Positions 52,013 to 61,721 of a stretch of DNA of 64,000 nucleotides are shown one piece after another. Positions within the stretch are counted from its first letter, which is position 1, and each line of letters opens with the position of its first letter. The position numbers and the translations under genes were made by a program. Source of the DNA: JAVBLU01 sp031553225 (lineage in GTDB: Bacteria > Bacillota > Clostridia > Christensenellales > UBA1750). The stretch covers positions 1 through 64,000 of the forward strand of contig JAVBLU010000024.1 of assembly GCA_031553225.1 (NCBI GenBank), in the 5' to 3' direction. The notes under the pieces were generated by a model. It was not told the origin of the DNA. It was given only the letters and a program-made list of their open reading frames with translations, and did no database searches.

Positions 52013-54319
52013 CTATGGGCGCCGTATGGCGAATACGTGGCGTCCGGCCTCCAGGCGTTGGCGGCGCTGCGTCTCCGCAGGCAGCTCGATGAGGGCGTCG
52101 CGGGCGGCGGGCAGCACGATTTCGTATGTGTCGCCATGTACCGAAGCGCTCAGCGTGCCGGCCGGCGTCTTGTAGCTCAGGGCGATATTACCCAGTAACC
52201 GCGGCACCTGCGGCGCGATATGCAGCGACTCATAGCCGGGCGCGCCGGGCAGCAGGCCCAGCATGCGCCACAGAACGATCACGGGCGAGCTGGACCAAGG
52301 ATGGCACCAACTCGTGTTCCACTTCTGGTCCGGTCCCCAGGCCTCCATGCAGGTGGTCGCCCCGCTTTTGAGCATATTCACCCAGCTGCGCGTATCCTCG
52401 CACAGCATAAGCTCAGCCGCGAAGTCGTGCGCGCCAGCGCGCATCAGGCCGTGCAGCAGGTGGTAGGTGAAGTACACGCCGCAGGCGATGCGCTTTTCCC
52501 GTATAAACGCAAGAAGCGGCGCGTTGCCCAGCGGCGTTTCCAGGCCGAACAGCAGCGGCAGTACCTGCGCGTGAAGCGAGAAGTGGTCGCTGGCGGCGTG
52601 GTCCACAAACAGCCCGCGGCCTGCGTGGTACAGCGCGGCCACCGTCGCGCGCCCCACGCTCTGCGCCTGCGCGCGCAGCTCCCCAGCGCGCCGTGTGTCG
52701 CCAATCAATTCATACAGGTCTGCCGTCTGGTTCAGGCACCCGTAAAAAAACTGGTTCGTTACGGAGCACAGCCCTTCAGCCGCACCGTCCACATCGTAGC
52801 CGTCGCGCAGATTCGTGGGCCAGTCCACCATCACGAACAAACCGCGCGCCGGCATCAGCTTGGCGATATTCTCCAGCAGGCCGTCCTGGTTGCGCGCAAG
52901 GCATAACGCTTCTATCATGGCCTCGATGACCGGCAGCGCGCGGCGAACGGCCGAAAGGTCGCCCGTCCACATGGCGTAGTTGTGCACGAGCAGCGGAAAG
53001 ACCATCGAGTAGTCGGTGATGGAGGAGCGCTGGTAGTTCGGCGTGGTGGTGCAAATGAAGGGACAGAAGCGCGCCGAATCGCACAGGTCGTCGATGAACT
53101 TGCGGTACAGCGCCGCATCGTTGGTTAGGATGAGATGCGAGAGCGCCGTAATCAGCCCGTCGCCCAAGAAACCGCCTTTCTCACGCGTGGGGCAGTCCAG
53201 GTAGCTGTCCTGCGTGCCCACCTTCACGCCCTGCTCGCAGATGTCCCAGATGCCGCGCAGGTTCGCAATGCCGGTTGTGAGCGCGGCCGTGGGGGCAAAG
53301 GGATGGTTGCGGCTCAGTACGTCCACCTGGATGTCCTGAGGGTCGCCGGGCAGGTTGTTTAGCTCGATGTAGCGGAAGCCCTTGTAGTCGTAGAAGGTGA
53401 AATCGTCCCCCTCTGCGCGGCCGGAGAGCGTGATGTACTCCTGGTAGTTGCAGCCGCAGCGCATGCCAAAGCGGATGTGATCCTCGTCGGTAAGCTCCTC
53501 GGCGTGCCGCACCTCCAACACATGGCCGGCGGGACCGCACAGGCGAATGCGCGTGTAGCCCACAAGTTCCTTACCCATATCCAAGAACAGCCGTCCGTCG
53601 GATGTCACCCGCCGCAGAACAGGCATTTTTATCTGCAGTGCAGGCGTTGGGGTCTCTTGGGGCACAAGCGTGTAGTAGGGCGGGCAGGGCGTGCCGGGGA
53701 TGTGCGGCGCAATCCAAGCGCTGTCGTCAAAGCCCGTCTGCGTCCAGCCGTAAGGGTAGGCGCGCAGGTCAACGTCCTCGGCCACGTGCGTCTCATAGCC
53801 GAACGCGCGCGTGCCCGGGCCGGACCACGCCTGGCAGTCGAGCATGCGCCAGGAACCGTTGGAGCGCAGCGTGAAGGGCGTCCCGTCCTCCATATCCGCC
53901 TCCAGCTGGCATAGCAATCCCTGCAGATTGTCCGCGCTGGTGAGAGCTATGTTGAACAGGCCCTGGTAGTACACCTGCACGGCAATGCAGTTCTCGCCCG
54001 GCCGCAAAAGGTCTGTGATGTCGTAGGTATTGTATCGGTAATTGTACAGATAGGACGGCGCGGGCCCAACGCCCACGAGCTCTCCGTTCACAAAGAGGCG
54101 GTAGGTGTCGTCGGCGGTCAGGTGCAGCACCGCCCTGCTGACCCCGCAGGCCAGGCGGAAGGCGCGCCGGTACAGCGTATGCACGTTCTGTTCGTCCGTT
54201 CGGCACTCGCGGTGGCGGCGCTCCTTGATGAGCTGGCGGTAGGGGAGGTCGGCGAAGCGCGGGTTCTGCAGCCAACTTGCGCTAAACGTACACGGCAGCC
54301 CTTGACCCTGCAAATGCAT
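52013..54319 (-). CDS. GH78 alpha-L-rhamnosidase-like enzyme (3)
   Basis: This 768-residue GH78 enzyme has N-terminal beta domains (DDTYRLFVNGELVGVGP), a helical barrel with the motif SYLDCPTREKGGFLGDG (Asp 375, Glu 380) and a C-terminal beta domain. It should cut alpha-L-rhamnosyl linkages of pectin-derived oligosaccharides inside the cell. The ATG at 54319 is preceded by AGGAGG. It lies 68 bases after the solute-binding protein gene, from which it is separated by a hairpin, and ends at a terminator. Confidence 0.9.
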   Translation of the reverse strand: MHLQGQGLPCTFSASWLQNPRFADLPYRQLIKERRHRECRTDEQNVHTLYRRAFRLACGVSRAVLHLTADDTYRLFVNGELVGVGPAPSYLYNYRYNTYDITDLLRPGENCIAVQVYYQGLFNIALTSADNLQGLLCQLEADMEDGTPFTLRSNGSWRMLDCQAWSGPGTRAFGYETHVAEDVDLRAYPYGWTQTGFDDSAWIAPHIPGTPCPPYYTLVPQETPTPALQIKMPVLRRVTSDGRLFLDMGKELVGYTRIRLCGPAGHVLEVRHAEELTDEDHIRFGMRCGCNYQEYITLSGRAEGDDFTFYDYKGFRYIELNNLPGDPQDIQVDVLSRNHPFAPTAALTTGIANLRGIWDICEQGVKVGTQDSYLDCPTREKGGFLGDGLITALSHLILTNDAALYRKFIDDLCDSARFCPFICTTTPNYQRSSITDYSMVFPLLVHNYAMWTGDLSAVRRALPVIEAMIEALCLARNQDGLLENIAKLMPARGLFVMVDWPTNLRDGYDVDGAAEGLCSVTNQFFYGCLNQTADLYELIGDTRRAGELRAQAQSVGRATVAALYHAGRGLFVDHAASDHFSLHAQVLPLLFGLETPLGNAPLLAFIREKRIACGVYFTYHLLHGLMRAGAHDFAAELMLCEDTRSWVNMLKSGATTCMEAWGPDQKWNTSWCHPWSSSPVIVLWRMLGLLPGAPGYESLHIAPQVPRLLGNIALSYKTPAGTLSASVHGDTYEIVLPAARDALIELPAETQRRQRLEAGRHVFAIRRP

Positions 54320-54337
54320 GATCGTCCCTCCTAAGGC

Positions 54338-54372
54338 AAGGCCGCCACAAACCTTGCGATTCGGGCGGCCTT
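54338..54372 (-). promoter_or_regulatory. Hairpin between the binding-protein gene and GH78 gene 3
   Basis: Nine-bp stem with arms AAGGCCGCC/GGCGGCCTT (54338-54346 and 54364-54372) and a 17-base loop, without a T-run. Such hairpins often stabilise or partly terminate the mRNA so that the binding protein is made in excess of downstream enzymes. Confidence 0.45.
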
Positions 54373-54387
54373 GTATGGATGCGCTGG

Positions 54388-56076
54388 TTATTTCTTGGTG
54401 GTGGCGTACCAGTCGTTCACTTCTTTTTCCAGCTGGTCGCCGCCGGCCGCGCGCCACTCCTTCACGAACGTGTCGAAGTAGTCCACGGGTTTCTCGCCTG
54501 TGATGATGGCGATGTAAGCCTCGTTCTCGATCTTGTCCAGCTCGGCCTTGTACTTACCGTTGGCGTCGAACGTGATGAAGCCGGGGATAATGTTGCGGAT
54601 GATGCCCTTGTCCAGGCCCTGCGCGTAGCCCCAGTCCATCAGCTTGCCTTCCACAAGTTTGGCGTTGCGGGCGGTGGTGATCTGGTGCATGATGCCCCAG
54701 CCGCCTTCGGACTGAATTTCCTTCGTGTCCACATACTTACCGATTTGCTTGACGGACCCGTCGGGCGCGTAGTCCCACATGACGCCCTTGATGCCGTGCA
54801 TGTAGGTGATGTAGCTCTCCTCGTTGAAGGAGCCGTACAGGAACTCAAACATCTGGAAGATCTTGCCCATCTTGTCGGGTTCCTTCTCCAGCTGCTTACC
54901 GAAGGAAGCGTAGGCATTGGTGGCCACGGACGAGGCGCCTACGCCGCTCTTGCCGGAGGGGCCGGTGTACGCCGGGCCAAAGATGAGCTTATCGACCATC
55001 TCGGGCTTGCGTTTGCCGATCTCCACGCGGTCGTTGCCTTCTACGCGCCCGGGGAGCGGGGGACTCCAGTGATAGAAGGAGCCCATGGCGGACACGCCGA
55101 TGCGCTCGTTCACGAAGGCATGGCTGATGGCCCAGTAGCCGCCGGTGTTCTCGCCGGTGATGAACTCCGGATCCAGAACGCCGTCCTTGTACCACTTGGC
55201 CAGGGAGGTAAGGGCGTCTTTGAGTTCGGGCTGCACGCCGCCATACACGGCCTTGCCGTCGCGGTCAACCCAGACGCCGCGATCGTAGCCGGTGGTGCCG
55301 TACACAAAGCCAAGGGAGGTGTTGGACATGCCGTAGGTATCCTTCTTGCCGTTGCCGTCCGGATCGTCGTTGGTGAATTTGTACATGGCGTCCTCGTACT
55401 CGGCCAGGGTTGTTGGAACCTTCAGGCCCAGCTTGTCAAGCCACAGTCCGTTGTAGACCAGGGGCTTGCGCAGCTCGTTGTACATGAACACCGTGCGGGG
55501 GAAACCGTACTGTTTGCCGTCCACAACACCGTAGCTCGTGGCGTTGGGGATTTCCTTCTCCAGCTGCGTGAGCGCATTGGGCATAAAGGCCCACAGCACG
55601 TCGCGGTTCAGCTCGGCGAGCACGCCCTGGCGCGCCAGGTTCATAAAGTCGCCCGCGCCGATCATGTCGGGGATCTGGCCGGTGGACAGGGCGAGGTTGA
55701 GCTGCTCGTTGAAGGTGGACTGGTCGAAGGCCATGATGTCCAGGTCAACGTTGAACTTCTCTTCCCAGTGCTTAACAAGCAGGCCGTCCGGCTTTACCGG
55801 CGCGTTCGTCAAGCCAAGCCACTTGATGGTGTACTTGACGCCGGGCTTGGGTTCGTAGGCCGCAAATTTGCTGGCGGGCTGTGCGGTTGCGGCCGCGGCC
55901 GCCGTGGCGGGCGCAGCTGTGGCGGCAGCGGAGGTACCCGCCGGAGCGGCTGTGGCGGGTGCGGCGGGCGCCGCTGTTGCAGGCGCGGGCGTCGGCGCGG
56001 CCGGGGCCGGAGCGCAAGCGGCGGCCATGGCGGCGATCATGAGCAACGTGAGCACGAGGGCAAGCGTTTTTTTCAT
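54388..56076 (-). CDS. ABC transporter extracellular solute-binding lipoprotein
   Basis: This 562-residue lipoprotein has a signal peptide with lipobox AAAC (cleavage before the Cys at about residue 21) and then a long Ala/Pro/Thr-rich linker of about 45 residues. The mature domain is a family 1 (CUT1, LplA/YtcQ-like) sugar-binding protein, with GQIPDMIGAG and GKQYGFPRT. It captures oligosaccharides at the cell surface for the LplB/LplC permeases encoded upstream. The ATG at 56076 has GAGGAG upstream; the earlier in-frame ATG is not needed. Confidence 0.93.
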   Translation of the reverse strand: MKKTLALVLTLLMIAAMAAACAPAPAAPTPAPATAAPAAPATAAPAGTSAAATAAPATAAAAATAQPASKFAAYEPKPGVKYTIKWLGLTNAPVKPDGLLVKHWEEKFNVDLDIMAFDQSTFNEQLNLALSTGQIPDMIGAGDFMNLARQGVLAELNRDVLWAFMPNALTQLEKEIPNATSYGVVDGKQYGFPRTVFMYNELRKPLVYNGLWLDKLGLKVPTTLAEYEDAMYKFTNDDPDGNGKKDTYGMSNTSLGFVYGTTGYDRGVWVDRDGKAVYGGVQPELKDALTSLAKWYKDGVLDPEFITGENTGGYWAISHAFVNERIGVSAMGSFYHWSPPLPGRVEGNDRVEIGKRKPEMVDKLIFGPAYTGPSGKSGVGASSVATNAYASFGKQLEKEPDKMGKIFQMFEFLYGSFNEESYITYMHGIKGVMWDYAPDGSVKQIGKYVDTKEIQSEGGWGIMHQITTARNAKLVEGKLMDWGYAQGLDKGIIRNIIPGFITFDANGKYKAELDKIENEAYIAIITGEKPVDYFDTFVKEWRAAGGDQLEKEVNDWYATTKK

Positions 56077-56136
56077 GCGATAGGTTCTCCTCTCTTTTTG
56101 TATCTGCAAACGCCCCGAAGGGCGACGCATTTATTC

Positions 56137-57012
56137 TTATCCCTTGAGGGAGCCAACCATGATGCCGCTGATGAAGTACTTTTGCACAAACGGGTACACC
56201 ATCAGGATGGGGATGAGGGCAACCATGATCGTAGCCGCCTTAATGCACTCCGGGTTCAGCGTAAAGCCAAGGTCCACGCCTGGGTTGGTCAGCAGCACGG
56301 CGTCTTCGGTGCCCTGCAGCACGATGCGGCGCAGAATGACCTGCAGCACCTGCTTGCGCATGTCGGAGATATAGATCATGCAGTCGAACCAAGCGTTCCA
56401 GTGCCCCACGCTTTGCCACAGAATCACCGTTGCGATGATAGGCACGGACACGGGCAGGATGATGCGGAAGAGGATCTGGATGTCGTTGGCCCCGTCGATG
56501 CGCGCGGATTCCTCCATGCTGTCGGGGATGCTCATGAAGTAGTTGCGCATGATGATCATGTTGTAGGTGGGCACCAGGCCGGGCAGCACGAGCGCCCAAA
56601 CGCTGTCCATTATCCCCAGCGACTTGATGAGCATGTACGAGGGGATGAGCCCGCCGGAGAAGAACATGGTGAACACGATGAATGCCGTATATCCGGAGCG
56701 ATTGGGCAGGTAGCGCTTGGAAAGCGGGTACGCCGTAACGATGGCGGCCAGCGTCTGCAGCGTGGTGCCCAGCACCGTGCGCAGGATCGTGTTGCGGAAG
56801 CCGTCAACGATCTGCTGGCTGACAAGCACGCGCTTGAAGTTCTCAAGCGTCACGGCCGGAGGAATCAGATGGATTTGCGTCATGGAGACGGTGCCCGGCG
56901 TGATCGACAGGGTGAGCAGATACCAGAAAGGAAAGACGGTCGTAAGGCAGAACGCGAGCATAAAGAGAACGTTCAGCCAGTCAAACAGGTTCGCCTTGCG
57001 GATGATGGCCAT
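56137..57012 (-). CDS. Carbohydrate ABC transporter permease, LplC-type
   Basis: This 291-residue permease has six membrane helices and the EAA loop EESARIDGANDIQILFRIILP that docks to the ATPase. It pairs with the LplB-type permease encoded 12 bases upstream. The C-terminus ends FISGIMVGSLKG, typical of the LplC group. No ATPase gene is present in the operon; such systems usually share a multi-use ATPase (MsmX-like) encoded elsewhere. Confidence 0.95.
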   Translation of the reverse strand: MAIIRKANLFDWLNVLFMLAFCLTTVFPFWYLLTLSITPGTVSMTQIHLIPPAVTLENFKRVLVSQQIVDGFRNTILRTVLGTTLQTLAAIVTAYPLSKRYLPNRSGYTAFIVFTMFFSGGLIPSYMLIKSLGIMDSVWALVLPGLVPTYNMIIMRNYFMSIPDSMEESARIDGANDIQILFRIILPVSVPIIATVILWQSVGHWNAWFDCMIYISDMRKQVLQVILRRIVLQGTEDAVLLTNPGVDLGFTLNPECIKAATIMVALIPILMVYPFVQKYFISGIMVGSLKG

Positions 57013-57024
57013 GTGCTCGCCTCC

Positions 57025-57966
57025 TTACCACAGCCCGTATTCGTTGATGCGCTTGGCGATGACGTTCGTCAGCGCAACCAGGGAGAAACTCAGAACGTTC
57101 CTAAAGAGGCCGACGGCCGTGGAGAAGGAGTATTTGAACTCCACCAGGCCGACCCGATAGGTGTATGTGCCCAGCACGTCGGCTACCTTATATACGGCAG
57201 GATTGTACAGGTTGAAAATCTGGTCGAAATCGTCGCTCACCAGGCTTCCCGTTGCAAGGATCAGCATGATTGTAATGACCGGGGTAAGCGCCGGTATCGT
57301 TACGTGCATGATGCTCTGGAAGCGGTTGGCTCCATCAATGATGGCCGCCTCGTGCAGCTGTGGATCCACGTTGGACAGCGCCGCCAGGTACACGATGGAG
57401 CCCCAGCCGATGCCCTTCCAGATGGAGGTGAGCACAAGGACCGAGCGAAACCAGCGCGCCGACCCAAGAAAGTAGATGGGCTTTATGCCCATCGCCTTGA
57501 GCAGGATGTTGATCGGCCCGGTCGTGGGGGAGAGAAACTGCACAAATAAGCCGCCCAGCACCACCCAAGAGATAAAGTGCGGCAGATAGCTGATCGTCTG
57601 CACGACTTTTCGGTAGGGCCGATTCATCAGCTCGTTAAGTAGAATAGCGAAGAAGATGGGCGCAGGAAAGCCGGTGACGAGCTTGTAGAAGCTGATGAGG
57701 AGCGTGTTGCGGAACACCTCGCGGAAGCTGCGCATGACGAACATATCGCGAAAATTCTCCAGCCCAACCCAGTGGCTGCCCCAAATGCCCAGCGAGAACA
57801 CGTAGTTTTTGAAGGCGATCTGCAGACCGTACAGCGGCCCGTAATGGAAGAGCGCGTAGTACAGGAGCCCCGGAATGAGCAGCGCAAACAGGTACTTGTT
57901 TTTGGCGTATTGGTACCTTAGCCCGTACTTTTTTTTCTTGCGGGGGGTAGCTGCCGCAGTCACCAT
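57025..57966 (-). CDS. Carbohydrate ABC transporter permease, LplB-type
   Basis: This 313-residue permease has six membrane helices, a basic N-terminus (PRKKKKYGLRYQY) and the EAA loop HEAAIIDGANRFQSIMHVTIPA. It is the first gene of the transporter operon. The ATG at 57966 has GGAGG upstream; longer in-frame frames run back into the gap next to the AraC gene. Upstream of it, from about 57967 to 58112, lies the presumed operon promoter, with an AT-rich stretch but no clear boxes. Confidence 0.94.
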   Translation of the reverse strand: MVTAAATPRKKKKYGLRYQYAKNKYLFALLIPGLLYYALFHYGPLYGLQIAFKNYVFSLGIWGSHWVGLENFRDMFVMRSFREVFRNTLLISFYKLVTGFPAPIFFAILLNELMNRPYRKVVQTISYLPHFISWVVLGGLFVQFLSPTTGPINILLKAMGIKPIYFLGSARWFRSVLVLTSIWKGIGWGSIVYLAALSNVDPQLHEAAIIDGANRFQSIMHVTIPALTPVITIMLILATGSLVSDDFDQIFNLYNPAVYKVADVLGTYTYRVGLVEFKYSFSTAVGLFRNVLSFSLVALTNVIAKRINEYGLW

Positions 57967-58112
57967 ACCCAGGCCTCCCCGTGTGTGTGTATTGGGTCTA
58001 GTGAACCATGGAGCGGCAAAAAAGACAATACGAAGAAAGCGCCGGTTATTGCACTTTTCCACCGGAGCCATTGTAATATTGAGCAAAAATATGAATTTAT
58101 CGCCGATCTCCA

Positions 58113-60416
58113 CTAGGGCAGACTGTCGATATGCGCCCTGTGGCGGTAGTTTGCGGGCGTTTCCCCGAAAAACTGCTTGAACACCCGGATAAAATAGCTG
58201 GCGGAGTTATACCCAACCCGCACGTAGATTTCATCCACCGGCAGATGCGAGGATACGAGAAGCGCACGCGCAGCGTCCATGCGCAGTGCGGTTACATAGT
58301 CCGCAAACGTGTGCCCGGTCTGTTCCTTGAACACGGTGCAGAACCGCCGCGGGCTCATATCGATGAAGTGCGCCGCCTCAGACACGGACAGCGGCTTGTC
58401 CAAGCTAGCCAGGAGCCAAGCGCATACTTTCTCCACAGCCAAGCGGTTGCGCTCCCCCTGCGGGTCGCTTTGGTGCCCGATGAGCTGCAGAGCCACCTCG
58501 GCTACCCAGCCTTCCCAGGCAAGCACATCGCCGATCTCGGAGAAGCCGCGGTACAGCTCCTCCTTTCCGGCGATGGGGGGCGCGCCGTTTGCGTGCGCCG
58601 TTGTGCCAAGCGACATGAGCGCCGAGGTGATCGCCCGCTCGCACGCTTCGCAGGAATACGTCTTGGACATGGCGCGCACGAACGCATCCAGCGCCGCGTG
58701 CAGCGACAGCTCGTCCTTTTGCTCAAAGGCGCGCTGGAAGGCGGCCAGGCAGGACGCGGGGACTTCCTGCGGACAAGCGTCGCGCTCGCGGGTAAGGCGA
58801 TAGGCGAAGATGTGCTGACCGGGGGCAAAATAGGCGTAGCGCAGCGCCGCCACGCACTGGGCGTAAAGCCCCGCCGCTTCGGCGTCGCCTTTCCCCTCCA
58901 GGCTGATGCCAACGGAGCAGAACACCCTGAAGTGATCGAGCATAAAACGGCATAAGTCCTGGCAGATCATCTCAAAATCGGCGAACATGCCCGGCCGCAT
59001 AGAAATGCCCACTGCAAACACGGTGCGGTCATCGGGCTGCGCGGCAAAGAGAAAGCGCGACGCCGTGGTGAAGCGCTCGATTTCGCTTTGCAGCTGCATG
59101 GGCGCAAAGCGACGGTTCTCCACGTTCAGCGCCGCCATGTCTGAAGCGTTCAGGCGAAAAACGGCGCAAATATGCACCAGAGGCCTATACGAAACGCCAA
59201 GGGCTCTTAGCTGAAAGGCCAGTTCCTCGCTGTCGGTCGTTTTGCTGCCCATGAAGGAGGTGACGTAGTTGTGCTTGATGATGGGCTGATTTTGCTGCAG
59301 CGTTTGCTCCAGCTCGCGCACCTTAACGGACAGTTCGTCGATGACGCCGTTGATCAGCCCCACCTCGTCCGGCCCGGAACGGGGGGAGGAACGGCCGCGC
59401 AGCGTCTGCAGCAGGCTGGCGAGCGGATGGTAGATGCGCGAGGAGAGCAGCACGGAGAGCAGCAGACCCATCAGAAGCGAGGACGACGCTACGATGATGG
59501 CGGTTTGCCGCACGGCGCGTACGTTTCTAAAGAAGTCGTCGGCGGGCAGCCAGGTGATGAGCGTAAACCCCGTCGCGCTGATCGGCACGGAGCTGACCAC
59601 GCTGCGCACGCCGTTCACACTGTGCATGGCGCCTTGCCGGCCCTGGGCGGACAGCTCGGCCCAATTCGTATCGCCCGAAAGCTGCGCGGTGGAGGCGACG
59701 GACCGGGAGAGGTTATCTACGAGCACGGCGCGGGTCTGCGCGCCGACTGCGGACTGGCGTAAGATACCCTCTACGTAGGAATGCTGTACCGCGATGCCAA
59801 ACACCCCGTGCGCCGTCTGCCCGTTGTACGGAAACAAGCAGACGAGCATGGGGGGCATATTCGGATGCATCGAGGGAGACTTGCCGATCCACTGCGTCTT
59901 CGTCAGCCCGTCCGCGGGGATGCTGAGCCAGGTGAAATCCTTGGTGGGTACGGCCTGTGAGTCGATATAGGAGATGCCCTCGGGGCTGGCAATGACCAGA
60001 TCGTCGTCGGGCAGATACAAAAAGACGGAGGACACGATGTCCGAGTTATAGCGCTGGATCTCCTCCAGATGGGTCGCCGCCACGTAGTAGCGCGCGTTGT
60101 TGTTTCCCTCCGCACGGCCGTTCACCAGTTGCTGCAGGGCGCCGTTTTTCAGGGGCGGCAGAGCGTCCAGGTAGATGCTGTGCAGGCGCTCGACAAGCTG
60201 GCGGTCCACAGCCCTGGAGAGGGTGGACAAGGCAAGGGCATTCGTTTGGGTCAGTTCCTCCACCACAACCCCGGAAAATGACAGGTACGAGGACACGGCG
60301 ACGGCGATCGTTGTGAAGATGGTGATACAGACAAAAGCCGTCACCATACGGTAGTACACAGTGTTGAAACGACGTCTGGCGATCAGACGAAGTTTGAGCG
60401 ACCGCCGTGTGGTCAA
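58113..60416 (-). CDS. Membrane-bound AraC family regulator (YesN/YtdP-like)
   Basis: This 767-residue regulator has a membrane helix (about residues 24-46), an extracellular sensor region (47-303), a second helix (305-326), a HAMP-like linker, a middle region and a C-terminal AraC helix-turn-helix pair (RRFCTVFKEQTGHTFADYV and VGYNSASYFIRVFKQFFGETPANYR). Regulators of this type are found beside LplABC-type transporters and control pectin/rhamnogalacturonan loci. The TTG start at 60416 has AAGGAGG seven bases upstream; in-frame sequence further upstream is not coding. It directly precedes the ABC transporter operon on the same strand and probably activates it. Confidence 0.92.
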   Translation of the reverse strand: MTTRRSLKLRLIARRRFNTVYYRMVTAFVCITIFTTIAVAVSSYLSFSGVVVEELTQTNALALSTLSRAVDRQLVERLHSIYLDALPPLKNGALQQLVNGRAEGNNNARYYVAATHLEEIQRYNSDIVSSVFLYLPDDDLVIASPEGISYIDSQAVPTKDFTWLSIPADGLTKTQWIGKSPSMHPNMPPMLVCLFPYNGQTAHGVFGIAVQHSYVEGILRQSAVGAQTRAVLVDNLSRSVASTAQLSGDTNWAELSAQGRQGAMHSVNGVRSVVSSVPISATGFTLITWLPADDFFRNVRAVRQTAIIVASSSLLMGLLLSVLLSSRIYHPLASLLQTLRGRSSPRSGPDEVGLINGVIDELSVKVRELEQTLQQNQPIIKHNYVTSFMGSKTTDSEELAFQLRALGVSYRPLVHICAVFRLNASDMAALNVENRRFAPMQLQSEIERFTTASRFLFAAQPDDRTVFAVGISMRPGMFADFEMICQDLCRFMLDHFRVFCSVGISLEGKGDAEAAGLYAQCVAALRYAYFAPGQHIFAYRLTRERDACPQEVPASCLAAFQRAFEQKDELSLHAALDAFVRAMSKTYSCEACERAITSALMSLGTTAHANGAPPIAGKEELYRGFSEIGDVLAWEGWVAEVALQLIGHQSDPQGERNRLAVEKVCAWLLASLDKPLSVSEAAHFIDMSPRRFCTVFKEQTGHTFADYVTALRMDAARALLVSSHLPVDEIYVRVGYNSASYFIRVFKQFFGETPANYRHRAHIDSLP

Positions 60417-60629
60417 ACCCGTACCTCCTTCCGCCGGAGCATACCGTACACTTTCGCGAAGGACAGTATACCATAATCCGGCGGCATGCGCCATGGTCTC
60501 GGCTAAAGCGCCGTCGGCAGCCGCATGGCTCTTTGGTATGGAAGGCGCAAGCAGCACAGGCGGAGTATCAGGGCCGTTCAGGTGGAAAGGCGCGGTTGTG
60601 GGCAAACGCCCGAGCCGGCAGGGGCAAGA

Positions 60630-60662
60630 AAGAGAGCGCTTCCTGCACGGAGGCGCTCTTTC
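60630..60662 (-). terminator. Terminator of the trmH-family gene
   Basis: Hairpin with arms AGAGCGC/GCGCTCT followed on the minus strand by CTTTCTT, 22 bases past the stop of the methyltransferase gene. Confidence 0.6.
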
Positions 60663-60684
60663 CACTGTCGGTCCTAGCGGGTCG

Positions 60685-61539
60685 TCACCGCGATTTTTGG
60701 CTTTGAATCTCGTACGCGAGGATCGCTCCGGCCACGCTGACGTTCAGCGAGTCGCATGTGCCGAGCATGGGTATGAACAGCGCCTGCGTGCCTCCGTCGC
60801 GCCATGCGTCCGAAGGGCCGCGGTGTTCGTTCCCCAGCACGACGGCAGTCCTGCCCGGATAGCGGGCCTGATCGTACCGGACGCCCGCGTTGGGATCGGC
60901 GATGTATACCGTGAAGCCGTTCCGCCTAAGCCATGCATAGCATGCTTCCGCGTCGTCAAATACCACGAAGGGCACGCAGAACGCCGCGCCCATGCTGGCT
61001 TTTATGGCGTTTGGGTGGGTTACGCGCGTGCGCAGGTGGCACGCCAGAACGGCGGTTACGCCCGCGCCGTCGCAGGAACGAAGGATGACGCCTACGTTGC
61101 CCGGCTTCACAAGACCGTCCAGTACGAAAACCACGCTGTCGTCACGCAAGGCAACCTCTTCCGGCCGGCGTTCAGGCAGGCGGGCGATGGAGAGTATGCC
61201 GTCCGGGTCGCCGTAATCGCTGATGCGTTGATAGGTTCGTTCGGAAATGACGTAGCAGTTGTCGGCGGCCCGCATGGCCTGCTCCGACAGGGCGGCTACA
61301 TCGGGCCAGCGTGCAAGCGCCGGGCACAGAAGGAAGGAATGGATGCGAAGCCGCGCCCTCAGCGCTTTCTCGTGCGCCCACAGCCCGTGCAGCACAACAT
61401 ATCCCTCGCTCCCGCCCTGGGTTCCTTTGCACACAGCCAGGAGGCGTCTTGCGGTTTCGCTCTTCTGGCCCAAAGGCCTGAGTTTATCTACATGGGTAAG
61501 CAAAAAATGTTCAATCGTTGTTGAAGAAAACTCACTCAT
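60685..61539 (-). CDS. TrmH (SpoU) family RNA 2'-O-methyltransferase
   Basis: This 284-residue SPOUT methyltransferase has an N-terminal substrate-binding domain and the three SpoU motifs: LVKPGNVGVILRSCDGAG (1), VVLGNEHRG (2) and IPMLGTCDSLNVSVAGAI (3), the last forming the AdoMet-binding trefoil knot. It methylates ribose in rRNA or tRNA; the exact site is unknown. The ATG at 61539 follows GGAG at the correct distance. It has an unusually long leader of about 370 bases with a strong terminator and a structured RNA. Confidence 0.93.
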   Translation of the reverse strand: MSEFSSTTIEHFLLTHVDKLRPLGQKSETARRLLAVCKGTQGGSEGYVVLHGLWAHEKALRARLRIHSFLLCPALARWPDVAALSEQAMRAADNCYVISERTYQRISDYGDPDGILSIARLPERRPEEVALRDDSVVFVLDGLVKPGNVGVILRSCDGAGVTAVLACHLRTRVTHPNAIKASMGAAFCVPFVVFDDAEACYAWLRRNGFTVYIADPNAGVRYDQARYPGRTAVVLGNEHRGPSDAWRDGGTQALFIPMLGTCDSLNVSVAGAILAYEIQSQKSR

Positions 61540-61625
61540 CTCGGCTCCGCTCCTTTATGCTGAATGAAAGGAGGCAAAGCCCGCGGCATTACGTTTGCGA
61601 TGCGGTTGACGATAGTATCTGAGCT

Positions 61626-61674
61626 ACTCCATGCAAAGCATCGTCACGCTTATACCGCCGACTTTGCATGGAGT
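61626..61674 (-). repeat. 13-bp perfect inverted repeat in the trmH leader
   Basis: Arms ACTCCATGCAAAG (61626-61638) and CTTTGCATGGAGT (61662-61674) surround a 23-base loop. It lies between the leader terminator and the ribosome binding site of the methyltransferase gene, so it would form a second hairpin in read-through transcripts. Confidence 0.8.
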
Positions 61675-61721
61675 GAAAAGCTCTGGGCTTTCAACATGAC
61701 GCTGTCCCTTCTTTACGCAAA

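Noticed and set aside
54379..57549. A very long plus-strand open frame (over 1000 codons) opposite the binding-protein and permease genes
   Set aside because: It is the antisense of three well-supported minus-strand genes; GC-rich codon bias keeps the opposite frame open. Its composition (Val, His, Gln, Arg) matches no protein family.
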